Positions 46,058 through 57,986 are shown, counted from the stretch's first letter. The stretch: 64,000 nt of DNA from Aegilops tauschii subsp. strangulata (GCF_002575655.3 NC_053039.3:375077633-375141632), one strand, 5' to 3'. Program-made: numbers and translations. The notes: generated from the letters alone by a model not told the origin.

Positions 46058-49000
46058 TCAAGAAACAATATCCTGGGTACCCATAATGCTGGCAAGATGC
46101 TTAGCAAGCTTATTAACTTTCTCTTGTTTGGCGCTTAAATCCTCCAACGCTTGTTGTTGCACCAGAAAATATGCATCTGAATTCTGCAGGGACTTCCTCA
46201 GTCCTTCAGCTTCCTGTCGTAGCACATCTGATCGATGTCTTCCAACTTGAAGTTGAGGCTCAAGAAGATGAACTGATTCCGGCAGCGAGTTCGAAGAGCT
46301 TGTGCCAGCAGTAGTGGCCAGTAACTCAAACACTACATCAAGACAGGACTTTTGGGTTCCCTCACTGTCGTCAAGATAGTTTTTATCAGCTTTCTTAGAG
46401 ACCAACAGGGATGTCTCACTATCTTGAACCTTATCTGCATTACTTCCTTTACCATTGGATACCGCAGTACTGTTCTCCAATATTTTGTCCGCATTCTAAA
46501 AGAGAAACAAGCAGACACATCACATGTTTACCATGTTGTATATGAAACTCATTTTGGTAAATGAGTTCAGTAGTAAAGTGGACAGGATAACAGCATGAAA
46601 CAAACATATATCTATGTACCATGGTCACTTTATGGTCTATATCATTCTAGTTTTTGTTGCCAAATCAAGATAGAGACACAATTCAAATAATATTTGTTCA
46701 AGACATAGCAGAATAGACAGAATATAAGTGTGGGTAACTATAGAGCAATAACAACACTTGTAATGTGCATGACATGAGAACACAACTGTTTATTCAATTG
46801 AAACTGAAATCAACATAGAGCAGGTTACAACAGCAAACCAGTTAAAGAAACAGGTTTAAAACATACCTGTTGCGCCATTGGAGTTTCAATTCCATCCTTC
46901 AAATTTGAAAATAGTTGGTATGAGTAAATAAAGTAATGCAAGAGCAAAGGAGTATGAACCATAGCTACAGAACCTGACCTGAGAACAAATCTTATTCTCC
47001 TTTAAGCGTTGAGTTGGGATTCGGAGTGGTGGTCCTCGTGCTTTGGGCACTGCAGTTCCCTTACTAACTGCTCGTGTTTGGGTGCTCTGTGGTGGAGACG
47101 GTGCTGTGTCAACTGGAACTGGGTTACTATCTGCCGGGGTTGGGGTTAGAAGGGGTGTAGCTGGTTCTCTGTCCAACTGGGTAGGGGTACAATCTGCGGG
47201 AGTCTGGGTTATGTGTGGTGGATCTGGTCCTTGGGCAAGTACAACCGTGGTTCTATCTGCATCAACTGGTAGCACTATCTTTTCTGAAGACCGTGTTGTT
47301 ACTCCCTTAGATACTGCCATCACGCTCTCCAATTCAAATGGTTGATAAACAAGAAAAGTAATTGAAAGTATAGACATTGCATGATAGACAGGTGCAATGG
47401 ATAGTGGGGAATAGAAGAGGGCATGAAATAATTCATATTTATGTTGTCTAACCAAACAGGATAGCATGACACAATTTCACATATATGATGGCTAACTAAA
47501 CAGGATAGCATGACACAATTTCACATTATGATGGCTAACTAAAAAAGATGGAAAGACATAGTTCAAAATATGAGACTATGTAAACAGGATGACATGACAT
47601 AACTATATAATGTGTTTATTAAATAGGTTGGCATGCCATAATTCACATACATTCACGGATAGAATGCCATAATTCAAAATATGATGACTGTAAACACTAA
47701 ACAGGATGAGATGATATAACTATATGATGTCTTTATTAAATGGGTTGCCATGCCATAATTCAGATAGATGATGTGTATGTACTATGTAAACATGATGGCA
47801 TGATATAATTCAAATATATGATTTATATAGTAAGCAAGTAAGCAGATGGCAATCCATATATGATGTAAAAACTAAGCAATGCAAGACAACATGCATGACA
47901 TGGGTAATATAACCCTGCCAAGTTTGAGCATAGACCTCAGGGGGGAAATAGGACTGGTCATCAGTCTCTGAATCCTCCTCTGAGGAGCTCTCTGTAACCA
48001 GCAAGATGTCTGCTTCAGCAGGTAGCATTGTCTGCTCTGAATACCTTGTTTTCACTCCAGATACTTCCATCACCGCTTCAAATGGCTGATGCACAGGAAG
48101 AGTAGTTGAATATACAAACGTTGTCGACAAATGGAACACATAATACAAAAAATGATAGCATGATATAATTCACATACATGATGATTGGCTAAACAGCATG
48201 GCATTGCATAATTCACAAATATAATGCCTTTGCAACAAGATAGCATTGTATAATTCACATATATAATGTCTTGCAACAAGATGGCAATGCATAATTCACA
48301 TATATGGTAATTAGACACTGAACAGGTGGCATTCACACAAAGCATGTCTAAACTAATCAAATGACATAGCAATGCGAGACACCATACGCACGATATGAGC
48401 AACATAACCCTGCCAAGTTAGAGCATACACCTCGGGGGGGGGGGGGAATAGGACTGGTCATCTGTCTCTGAATCCTCCTCTGAGGAGATTTCCGTAACTA
48501 GCGAGATATGCGCTTCGTCAGATAGCATAGTCTGCTCTGAAGACCTTGTTTTCACTCCAGAATTTGCCATCACCGTGTCAAATGGCTGATGCACACGAAG
48601 AGCAGTTGAATGTACTAACATTGTTGACAAATGTAATATGTAACGGAAAAAAAGGATGGCCTGATATAATTTACATATAAGATGACTGGCTAAGCAGGAT
48701 GGCATTGCAAAATTCACATATATGATGCCTGGCTAAACAAGATGGCGTTGCATAATTCACATAAACGATGAATAAACTAAACAGATGGCATTCACACAAA
48801 GGATGTCTAAACTAAGCAGATGACATATTTGATGTATAAAGTAAGCAATGCAAGACACCATATGCATGATATAACCAACATCAGCATGCCAAGTTAGAGA
48901 GAAGACCTCAGGGGGTAAATAGGAGTTGTCTTCTCCTTCTGAATCCCCCTCAGAACAGATATCTTCCTCTCGATTACAATCCGAAATGCGTGGAGGGGGG

Positions 49001-51641
49001 GCTGCCTTTGCGCCTACCATGGAGCGACGTCTGCATGAAATTTTATTGCCACGGAAGGCTCGTCTCTTTTGCTCTACATGTTCAGTTCCATTGTTTACAA
49101 TAACTGTCATGCATAGGAATAAAACATAGTGAGATTATGTAAGGAGTGCATGCAGAAATCCAGAGTGATGGTAGCAACCTGTGGATAGACCCAAAACCAA
49201 TAATAGCAGGCAGATAATGGCTTCAGTTAAAAAATACAGATAATGGCTTCTTTACTGTTTGTTTCCCACCCAACATGAAACTCATAGTAGACACCGGAGA
49301 TTAACCAGATAGTAGATAGATACTATTGATAGCGGCCCCGATATGTACCCCACAACCATTTAAAAACTCAAGTTTGACCATTAGTTTGGAGCTGACTCAG
49401 AGTCTAATCGGTGAACAGGATGATAAAGTAGCATGTAATATTAAGCGATGCATAACGTAAGCAGACACGAAAGAGTGCGACCTCTCTTGCGGACCCGTGT
49501 AGTCCTCGAGGTCATCTGCTCGGTTGATGATGGTAATGCAGTTTTCACGGCTGCCAGCGGCGGGGAAGAAGATCTGAGGCGGCGAAAGACAGTCTGGAGG
49601 CCGGATCCCTGCCGTGCTGGACCCTTCTGTCGTTGCAGCAGCTGAGCTGGGGTGGACGATGGCGCAGCAGGAGCGGGACAAACCACGCAAGGTTTTCTTT
49701 GACAACTATCTGTAAGAGAAGTAATTCTGTAAGGGCTCATTTGAATTGGATGATTCCAGCAATGCAGGGATAGGAAATAGACAGGAATAGGATAGGAATG
49801 CATGTGCAAAACAGAGAATTTAAAAACACAGGATTTCTGCCAATCTGGGTGTTTGATTCACAACAATTGGAAGATCACAGGATGCAAAGAAGCATGGTGA
49901 GATTAATTCAAACCACAAGAAAATGTACGGTTATAATGCTATTATGCTACTATCTCTTAGTCTTGTGCTTCATGAATAGGAATTTGAAAAGGAGGACAAG
50001 TGAAAATTAAAATTCCTACGTTTTTTCTTTCAAAGAGACACTAAAGGAATAAATCCGTGTGCTCAGTGGACAATATATATAACATGTAGAGTAAAAAAGA
50101 GATGCAACAAGTGTACAACCTCTTTGGCGAAGCCATGTCGATCTCAGCGTGATTGAGTTGGCCGGTGAGGATGCTCCGGCTGACTTTGCTGTCGGAGGAG
50201 GGGAAGAAGATCTTAGGCGTCTGGAGATGGAGCCCGAGGTACTGCTCCACTGTGATGGAGGGTTTCGTCGTTGGAGCAGCTCCGGTGAGTTGTACGACGC
50301 CGAGGCTGAAGCAGGACAAGAGAGACAACGAACAACGTTAACCTGAGTGGAATTCTAATAGCATCTCCAATACATGACATAAAATACATAACCACAAAGT
50401 GCTAGATGTAAAATACATCAGCCGCTCATCTCTGAACTTAACTGTCGAAACTGAACTTAACCGTCGAAACTGAACTTAACTGTCGAAACTGAATTTTGCT
50501 GTCGAAACTGAATTTTGCTGTCGAAACTGAACGCACTAGCAAGGTGAGGCTACACGTCGGTCAACTGACTTTTTCATCTCTGGTCAGTTGATTTTGCAGC
50601 CGCTGGATACAAAATCAAGGGCCTGCAGTTCATCTTCAACCTCCACCCCCCTGAGCCGCCAGCCACCACCGGCCAAACAGCAGCTCCCCGCCGCCCGCAG
50701 CCGGCGGTGCGCCGCCCCGCCCGCCCCGAAAACACTCCCCACCGCCGGTCCGCCGCCGCCCCGGCCATCCCTCTAGGCCCCCCCGTGCCGAGCTTTTTCT
50801 CCGGCGATCCCCACGCCACCGCCCCGCCAACGCCCCGCCAACGCCCCGCCACCGCCGACGACCACCGCCCCCATCCTGAACCCTAAGATAGATAGTAGGG
50901 TACCTCTCCGGTGAGCCCCCCTCCCCGCTGCGGTAGGTTCTTCCTTCACCCCGGCGAGCCCCCCCACCCCCTGAAAATCGACTGACCCAAAAGTCGATTC
51001 AGCGACTGAAGTGTAGCTAAATCAGAGCAGCATCGCAAGCAAGAGCAAGAGCGAGAGCAGCAGCGGGAGCAAGAGCAATAACAAGAGCAGACCAGGCAGG
51101 GGACCGAGAGCAAGAGCAGAGCAGCAGCGCGAGCGAGAGCTAAAGCAGCAGTAGCTCCTACTGATGTGGACGTTGCCGCCGAGGGAGCGACGCCGTGGAG
51201 GAAGTGGCCGGCGACGCCGCCGTGGATGGAGCCGCGCCGTGTCGGCTCGGGACCGAGCGCCGGCAGCACCGTGAGATCGAATCAAGAAGAAAATGCGGCG
51301 ATTAGTGTACAACCTCTTTGGTGGCGCCGATTAGGCCGCATCTTCATCCGAGGAAACAGTGATGATGATGCTCTTCCGGTGGTGCAGGTGAAGACGGCGG
51401 TGTGGGAATGGAGGTGGCGCGAAAGACGAGGGGAACGTCGGGGCAGCTCCTTGGAGGTGGAGGACGGGGTGGCTGAACCGGCGGGACGATGAGATCGATG
51501 ACGGATCCTCATCCGGTACGGTGGATGAGGGACGTTGAGGTGTTGCTGTGGACGACGTCGTCGGGGAAGAGGCTCCGGCTGGGTGGCGGACGGAGCAGGG
51601 TGTGGGGTTTCGTCGCGGGTTTTCGCGGCCTCGGTGTACAA
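46058..51641 (-). CDS. CACTA-borne nine-exon gene with duplicated phase-matched exons
   Basis: Exons, read 5' to 3' on the minus strand: 51641-51314, 50305-50120, 49709-49482, 49103-48907, 48585-48431, 48085-47936, 47341-46979, 46896-46867, 46495-46058. All have GT/AG borders except one acceptor, and the phases join throughout. The first three end in the same way (RQR or RKR, phase 1), and exons 2 and 3 share LQR and RRLRSSSPP, so they are duplicates. Exons 5-7 share PF...VM..SGV.TR.SE....P and acidic SSEEDSETDDQSY, all phase 0. The tail is a coiled coil (LRKSLQNSDAYFLVQQQ). The start codon is unresolved. Defects: a G-run in exon 5 adds 5 bases, and exon 7's acceptor AG has become AA. The protein is not a recognisable transposase; its role is unknown. 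Confidence 0.6.
50444..50533. repeat. 19-bp tandem repeat, five copies
   Basis: GTCGAAACTGAA begins at 50444, 50463, 50482, 50501 and 50520, exactly 19 bp apart. Two unit variants occur: ...CTTAACT and ...TTTTGCT. Confidence 0.9.
51022..51155. repeat. GAGCAA/GAGCAG hexamer-like low-complexity tract
   Basis: Irregular repeats of GAGCAAGAGC and AGCAGCG lie in the intron of the CACTA-borne gene. The Leu/Ser/Cys-rich frames on either strand are artefacts of the repeat. Confidence 0.75.
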
Positions 51642-52458
51642 ATGGGTGGGCGGATGGGATGGCAGTGGGGAACCATGTAGAGACGCGCTTGTCCGAAATG
51701 TGGGGTAAGTTATGAAAGTACCCCCACCGATTTGAGGCGGTTCTTTCGGTTCAGGGGTACCACGGGCATTTCGCGTGTCGGGATTTCACAGGAGGTGGGA
51801 GTTTTCGCGCGCGTTGTAATTTCGGAATAGCAAGGAGCGGGTTGAGATGGAGGGAGTTGTCGGAGCACAACGAGGCAAAGATATATCTTAAATATTCTGG
51901 GCTAACAAGGCGCGAGTTGAAATTTCCGGACAAGCCTAACGTGTACTGTACCAAATCAATGCGCACTACAAATGTCATTCAAAACTATGAATTCATGTTA
52001 TGTTCAATTAAAATATTTCGCTACGTGTATAATGCATGCAACCTACTACTCAAATGAACGTTTTAGTGCATTCCAAACATATATACTACCGCTTCAATAT
52101 GAACTAAATTTGAATTCGTTTCTCTATTTGAATAAGATATACAATAATGATTGTTGTGAAGTCAAAGCATTTGAATTCGTTTCTCTGTTTTAATAAGATC
52201 TACAATCATCATTATTGTCAAGTTAAACCATCGTTTGTGTATTATCTTCACAGCACACCACATGATTAGTCTTGAGTTACATATGAACTATGTGTACTAT
52301 ATGAACTCGAACTAGATTTTTTGAATCCACTTTATTTTGATTTCAAATCACATTACATTTCTAGCTCTAGCTAGATCTTCATAATCTAAACCATGTCTCA
52401 TATGTATAATGTGATAATCACATTATGTATGGTGCCCCGCCCCCTACGCCTACAAGTA

Positions 52459-52680
52459 TTTAGATGTGAGTTGCAAACACCACACATTACCACAAATTCA
52501 AATAAAATGTGAGAATGTTCAATATATAGTATTGTTTAGATTGTTCGATATTTAGTTGTAAGCTGCAAACGCCACACATTATCACAAACTCAAATAAAAT
52601 GTGAGATTGTTTGATGTATAGTATGGTTTAGATTGTTCGGCATTTAGCTGTGAGTTGCAAACACCATGCATTATCACATT
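52459..52680. repeat. 92-bp tandem repeat, 2.5 copies
   Basis: Units beginning TTTAG(A/T)TGT(G/A)AG(T/C)TGCAAAC start at 52459, 52551 and 52643. Each contains CACACATTA and CAAATAAAATGTGAGA. The tract lies in an AT-rich, gene-free stretch from 51.7 to 52.8 kb. Confidence 0.85.
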
Positions 52681-52799
52681 ATGGTATAACATGTGCACGG
52701 CACGTGTATCATCGCTATATTCATGCATGCAATGTTTAAAACACTATGATCTCCTATTCAAATATATGAATCCGCTTTCATATCAAATTATGATCTTTG

Positions 52800-53990
52800 T
52801 TAGTCTCTTACACCCACACAATCCTCTAACTTTTGTAGCTACCACTAACTTTCTCTCGTGCATGCGCACGCCCTCCTCGCCCTCCCCCTCCCTCAACATT
52901 CTATCCACCGGGCACATTCATTTTTTTCTTTAGGTCGTTCTCCCAGAGTCTCCACAACTCCTTTCCGACACACACCGATCGATAAACCTCTCCAGCGATG
53001 CCTGCCTACAACATACACACACACCTTCAATCTCCTCCTTTATGTGTCCTTGCCTCATGTCTTTCATACGGCCAGACACACGTGTAAACTCTCGCCCCTC
53101 TTTTCATCGATCTCACAACCGCACACTCCTCCCCCTATCTAGCTAGTAGTTGGGCCTCTCGCACCACCTCCTAGCTCCATTCTCTCTGTCTATCCGTCTC
53201 GCTGGGCCTTATTTGCCTCTAACAAATGGACGTACACCGACCGATCTCTCGCTATACATATAGCTAGCTAGGTCCTTATAACTCGTTTTTACCCACACGT
53301 CAATCGATCTACCTCATTAGTTGTGTCTCTCCCTTCCTCCGACAAACAACAATTGATCTACCGATCTAGTTAGGTTTGCTTACCAAACATATGGTTCCCC
53401 TTCATCATCCATGGATGCGTCCCGACAGATCTATCACGCACAGGCACACACAGAAATACATCCCCACTCTTATTGATAACATTGCAGTTCCACCCTCAGT
53501 TTGTCTAGTAGGCCTCTCCCACCATCTTCGAGAAGCAACTCCATCACCCATCCAGCACTCTACCCCTCTCCCTCCTCTCCCTCCCTCTCTCTCTCGTCTC
53601 TCTCTCTGTCCCATCATATTTCTCGTCCTTCAGTTATGTATGGATGTCGACCGATCTCCCTCAAGACATAGCTGGGTCTCTCCTTCTCAACACATATACG
53701 AGTCGTTCTACCTCTATAGTTAGGCCTCTGCCTACCCCTCCCCCACCCCCTCCCCCCCCCACACACACTGATACATCGAGCGCTCTAGTCATGTCTCCCT
53801 GCCACACACAAACTTGACATGTGCCCTCTAACGTTCCGGTAGGCCAGTCGCCCTATATCTTTGACTTGCACACACACACAATTTCGATGGCTCTCTTCAT
53901 CGATCTCGCACCCACCCACTTGATCCTCTCTTCGACTCTATCGATAGCTATGACCCCTCCCTCTCTTCTCGTGGATTGCCCGACCCTCTA
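52800..53990. repeat. CT-rich degenerate repeat tract
   Basis: A strongly pyrimidine-rich plus strand with recurring phrases CGATCT, TAGTTAGGCCTCT, CTCTCCC and CACACACA. They look like decayed copies of a unit of roughly 100-150 bp. No coding sequence is supported: frames to 115 codons are Ser/His/Pro-rich by composition. Confidence 0.45.
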
Positions 53991-54611
53991 TATATGATAT
54001 GGATAGGCCTCCATTTCACACACATTGCATGCAAAATTTTGTTTGAGATGTCATCAACACATATTCCCACAAATAATTCACGAAATCAACCCCCACCCCA
54101 CCCCCCACCCCAAAACAAAAAACACTCACGAACGCGGTTTGTATCTCTCACACACACCCACGTAGGTGGGGGACGTGCACGAAGAGAAGAGGTGCATGCA
54201 CGGCGCACGTACTCCCGTCTCTTTCCCAACCACACCCGCGCGGGTACACGGTGGAGCTCATTTCTGTACGAAAAAGGTAGCCCACGTGGTAATTTGGCAC
54301 GTGTACTGATTGTCCACTTGGTGGAGGGAGGATCGTCTACCACGGGTGAACAAACAAATTACGACTTGACGTGTTATGTTAAAAAAAGAGGCAAACCATG
54401 TGGGGCCTACCTTAGAGGCAAGGCTCTATACACTGGAGTACTTTTGATGTGTCCCGTCAACTCGCAGAACGAGGAGAAGCTTGCTTAGTACGCCGTCTCC
54501 CCCGCCCACGGGCGCGGTGGCTCGCAGGATGAGGTGAAGCTTGCTCCGCCTTACGCCCGCTCCCTCGCCCATGCGCGCGGTGGCTCGCAGGACAAGGAGA
54601 AAAATTTACTA
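53991..54611. other. Unassigned stretch
   Basis: It contains a CCCCACCCCACC low-complexity run (about 54090) and a duplicated GGTGGCTCGCAG(G/A)A(T/C) phrase near 54530 and 54580. A 170-codon frame (53976-54488) spans it, but it has no domain I recognise and an opposing frame of lower quality, so I do not call it a gene. Confidence 0.3.
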
Positions 54612-54787
54612 CTCCCTCCGTTTACTCATCGTCCCTACTACCTTGGTTATAGAGATTATATCATATTGTTTGGAATATATATGTCCTTTAGTAGATTTCA
54701 ATATGAACTACTAGTACATACTCCAAACACTGATGTATATAGACGTATTTTAGAGTGTAGATTCACTCATTTTGCTCCGTATGTAGC
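54612..54787. mobile_element. Stowaway-like MITE, partly degraded
   Basis: Starts with TA|CTCCCTCCGTTTACT. It contains the phrases ATTTCAATATGAAC and GTAGATTCACTCATTTT of Triticeae Tc1/mariner-type MITEs. The right terminal repeat is missing. Confidence 0.6.
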
Positions 54788-55084
54788 ACTCTCCCTCGCC
54801 CCTCGACCCTCACCCACGTGGTGGACGTGCAACAATTCATTCGTCTCATATAGCCAGAACGATATATACTGCACTACCATTATTGCTCGACTTCCCGAAG
54901 AGACGAAGAGCCAATCGCAAGGTTAATATTTTGGAGATGCCAAGCGCAAGGTTATAGGAGAACGAGTAGTAGGTGCCGCGTCATTTATAAATAAAGTTTG
55001 TTTTCTTCAGTGGCACGTACGCAATATGATAGGTTCATATGGAGAGAAAAGGAAACCGCTCCACTATATACATAGTCAGGACGG

Positions 55085-55740
55085 GCCAGCCTACACGGTT
55101 GCTTGCTGGGGTTGCTCTCTTCACGCTCTCTCGCACAAAACGACTGTGGCCACATCTCTAACATCCCGACGGATCACGTCCGCTTGGGGACGGGGTGGAT
55201 GCTTAGTGTAGATGCGGTGGCCGTCGCCGACGGCGAAAACCGACTGTCGGCACGTTCCGATCAGGGGTCCCCGCCGTTCTCTCTCACAAAGCCGGTGAGG
55301 TTGCCTTCGTCCCTTGCTCACTGCCGCGATGTGGGCAGTTGCCGCCTCCCGCCGCCCTCCTCAAGGTTGAGCTACGTCCCTCAGGTACAACTCCCTTTAC
55401 AGCCGGCTTGCACCACTGCTCCACCTGCCCACATCACTCCCTGTGGATATTTCTCTACTTCTTTGCCCCGCACATACCTCTACGGCTTCTACGTACTGTA
55501 TTTGTGATGAGTTTATGTCTCATCAACTAGTCCCAGTAATCTTATTCTAATCACGCTTCTTCAATTTCTTTGCCACAGGGATGCTCATCTCGATTTTGGT
55601 GAAACTGCACAAAATGATCCGATGGTCAAAAGGTTGCAAACTTCATTTATTAGGAAGCTCGAACGTTGCCAGCAAATTGAAGCCTGGTCAGGGTTCACGG
55701 TTCAAGGGCTAGGGACTGCATGGATCGTTTTTTTCTTTAG
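55085..55740 (+). pseudogene. Broken gene segment, 5' part related to the 58-61 kb gene debris
   Basis: The stretch TTGCTCTCTTCACGCTCTCTCGC (55112 on) resembles 57901-57930. Further along, an acceptor TTGCCACAG|GGATGC (55578) opens a frame that runs to the first stop at about 55740. It begins with DFGETAQNDPMVK, the module repeated at 59.4-60.9 kb. The rest (LQTSFIRKLERCQQIE) is not recognised. A Stowaway MITE follows directly. I read it as a partial copy of the same gene family as 59.4-60.97 kb. Confidence 0.35.
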
Positions 55741-55837
55741 CTGCCTCTGTTCCAAAATAAGTGTCAACTTTAGTAGTAGTACAACTTTGTACTAAAGTTT
55801 GCACAAAGTTGAGACACTTATTTTGGAACAGAGGGAG
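55741..55837. mobile_element. Stowaway MITE (97 bp)
   Basis: Inverted ends C(T)GCCTCTGTTCCAAAATAAG and CTTATTTTGGAACAGAGGGAG, flanked on the right by TA. Left TA not preserved. Confidence 0.85.
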
Positions 55838-56021
55838 TACATATTTGCTATGATCTGTCAATCATTGAGATGCAATAGCATGCATGTTAGTCTCCTTTGT
55901 ATTTGATGAAATGTTGCAACGGGCAACCTTGGACGCAAGATACATGTAACAGAAGCTGGAAGCTTCATAGCATTTTACAAATTTATCTCACTGATAAATT
56001 ACAGTACATACTATACTAGTA

Positions 56022-56656
56022 CTTCCTCCGTTCCTAAATATAAGTCTTTGTAGAGATTTCACCATGAACCACATGCGGATGTATATAGATGCATTTTAAG
56101 TGTAGATTCATTAATTTATTTCCGTATGTAGTGGAATCTCTACAAAGACTTATCTACTAGTAATAGCTAGCCCCCACTACTAGGAATTCTCTATCCTCTC
56201 CTTGAGCCACATCATCAAAATTGATGTAGCCGTTAGATGAAGTAAATCAGTCCATAATAGCCGTCTGATCTAGACGTTGAGAGGCTCCGCACTAAGCCAC
56301 ATGCAAGCATGCAGAAGTACCGTGGCACATGCATGTGAGTGGGTTTTAAATCACATCAACATGTCTGCATGCAAGCATGCACTGGTAGCATGCATGTAAG
56401 TGAGCTTTTAAGTCCCATTAACATGTCAAAAAGAAAAATATAATCCCATTATGTAGTAGGAGTTGGCTGATCTTTTTTCCTTACGTGGGATGATCTAAAT
56501 GATGATGGGAGTTTATTTAGTTTGGCTACCACATTTGTCATGCGGTTATAGAGTTTTTTTAGTTCTATAAAATCGATAATTTTGCGCAGAGAGATATACC
56601 GCTGTTCCGCGGCAACGCGCGGGGACTCATCTAGTAATATTTAGGAACGGAGGGAG
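56022..56656. mobile_element. Stowaway MITE split by a Helitron
   Basis: Ends CTTCCTCCGTTCCTAAATATAAG (56022) and ATTTAGGAACGGAGGGAG (to 56656), each flanked by TA. The MITE proper is 56022-56152 plus 56635-56656 (153 bp). The inverted repeat AAGTCTTTGTAGAGATT...AATCTCTACAAAGACTT supports the pairing. Confidence 0.88.
56153..56634 (+). mobile_element. Non-autonomous Helitron, 482 bp
   Basis: Begins TCTACTAGTAATAGC and ends ACTCATCTAG. It is inserted between A and T of the Stowaway MITE without target duplication. A CCGCG/CGCGG hairpin with loop GCAACG (56607-56622) lies 12 bp before the CTAG end. All Helitron criteria (TC start, hairpin, CTRR end, A/T target) are met. No coding capacity. Confidence 0.85.
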
Positions 56657-56658
56657 TA

Positions 56659-57790
56659 CTATGTAAAGAGTTAGATGTCGCACGGTGATAGTGTGAGGTG
56701 TGCCATGTAATCACTGAGCCTGCGTGTTTTCACTGCTCTTGCACGCCTCCGCTGTAAGAATGGAGAAAATTGTAATCTAGTAGTAGTACCTCCTTTCGCC
56801 GAAAGCGTGGGACATCCAGCGGTCCTACCACCTCAGTAATAAAGACCAATGAGCCGTCAAATCACATAGACCCAGTAGTAAGTTGGACGGACGAAGCAAC
56901 CATCACTCTTGCGCCAGTGAGAGGTCGCGTCCGCTCTGCCCGGGCATGAATGCGACACCGATTCTTTGGAGCGGCGCTGACCGTTTCGGGCGGGAAGCGC
57001 GCGCGGGCAATGGAGGGGCTTTGGGTGGGCCAGGCTGGTCAGGAGCGGGCGTGGCTACTGTCCACATGTCCCTACCGGACACGCCCGGAAACGAGAGGAT
57101 GCACCGACTCTCGCGGCTAAAATCGTACACTACACAACATCTCTCTGTAGGAGTAGGTCGATCTGTCGCTCTCTCTAACACACACATGCTGTTAAACACA
57201 CACACACACACACGCACACACACGCACACGCACGCACCTTGGTCCCGTTGCACCTTCTAACGTGACTTATTACACCTAGACGGAGGGAGTAGTAAGTATA
57301 CGAGATACGGTGGCACACTGACTTAAGTCGAATACAAGTGCCCAAAATTTGTGTGCATGTTATAATAAGGATTCACTTAAAATAGTACGTGAGCGAACAG
57401 AGGGATCAATTGGATAGTGTTCCCGAGCAGTAGCGAGATGTGTGAGGTAAGATAACCGCTGGCGCTTTTAATTTTTCTTATTAATTTGTTTGTTGCACCC
57501 TCTGACTGGTGGGACCCAACGTACTACATGGAGAGAGGTAAGGTGACTAAGGCTGCATTATTTCTGCACCACTGTGGATAGTCTTACCACCAAAGCCACA
57601 TGACACGATTATGATTCAAATCCCAATGACTCCCACACACACACACAAAAAACACGGCATGCTTGTCACACGAATGCAGGAATGTATAAAAGGTTATTTC
57701 CCTCTCGTTGAACATAACGGGAGGGTTGTGTAGCTGGTTAGCCTGTTCGCTCATCAAACTTGAGGTCTCGGGTTCGATAACTACACTTGA
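56659..57790. other. Unassigned spacer with promoter-like block and (AC)n
   Basis: 56971-57009 is a GC-rich 39-bp block also found at 62920-62958. An (AC)n/(GCAC)n microsatellite occupies about 57188-57237. The 125-codon frames over it on both strands are driven by the repeat. No gene is supported. Confidence 0.5.
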
Positions 57791-57880
57791 GCATAATTTG
57801 TGCCAGGAGGATTCTTTGACTGGTCAAAATGTTTTCTAGGGTTTGCACGCTTAACACTCTCTCTCCAGTATATATATACA

Positions 57881-57986
57881 CGCTGGAGCCTCAGCGCTTG
57901 TAGTTGCTCTCTTCACACTCTCTCGCCCTCTCCCGCTGGAGCCTCAGCGCTTGTAGTTGCTCTCTTCACACTCTCTGGCCCTCTCC
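57881..57986. repeat. 53-bp tandem duplication
   Basis: CGCTGGAGCCTCAGCGCTTG starts at 57881 and 57934. The unit includes TAGTTGCTCTCTTCACACTC. It precedes an exon-like GC-rich segment. Confidence 0.88.

Larger units (their letters stand above)
44466..51700 (-). mobile_element. CACTA-superfamily transposon, left end and gene; right end not found
   Basis: The left terminus CACTACAAAAAAATACACTT is a CACTA-type TIR, inserted in the Angela-like LTR. It is followed by a subterminal hairpin and a GGCCCAT/GGCCCGT-rich subterminal region (to about 45760), then a multi-exon minus-strand gene. I searched for the inverted terminus (TTTTTTGTAGTG) and did not find it, so the right boundary is a guess placed just beyond the last exon. 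No TNP2-type transposase was seen; the element is either non-autonomous or extends beyond the part I can delimit. Confidence 0.65.

Noticed and set aside
50444..50533. CRISPR-like array (19-bp repeats)
   Set aside because: There are no unique spacers: the whole 19-bp unit is the repeat. The genome is a plant nuclear one.
53376..53723. CT-rich 115-codon frame
   Set aside because: Low-complexity composition, degenerate repeats, no start context or domain.
56883..57260. 125-codon plus and 116-codon minus frames
   Set aside because: Both are carried through the (AC)n microsatellite, and neither shows splice sites or a known domain.
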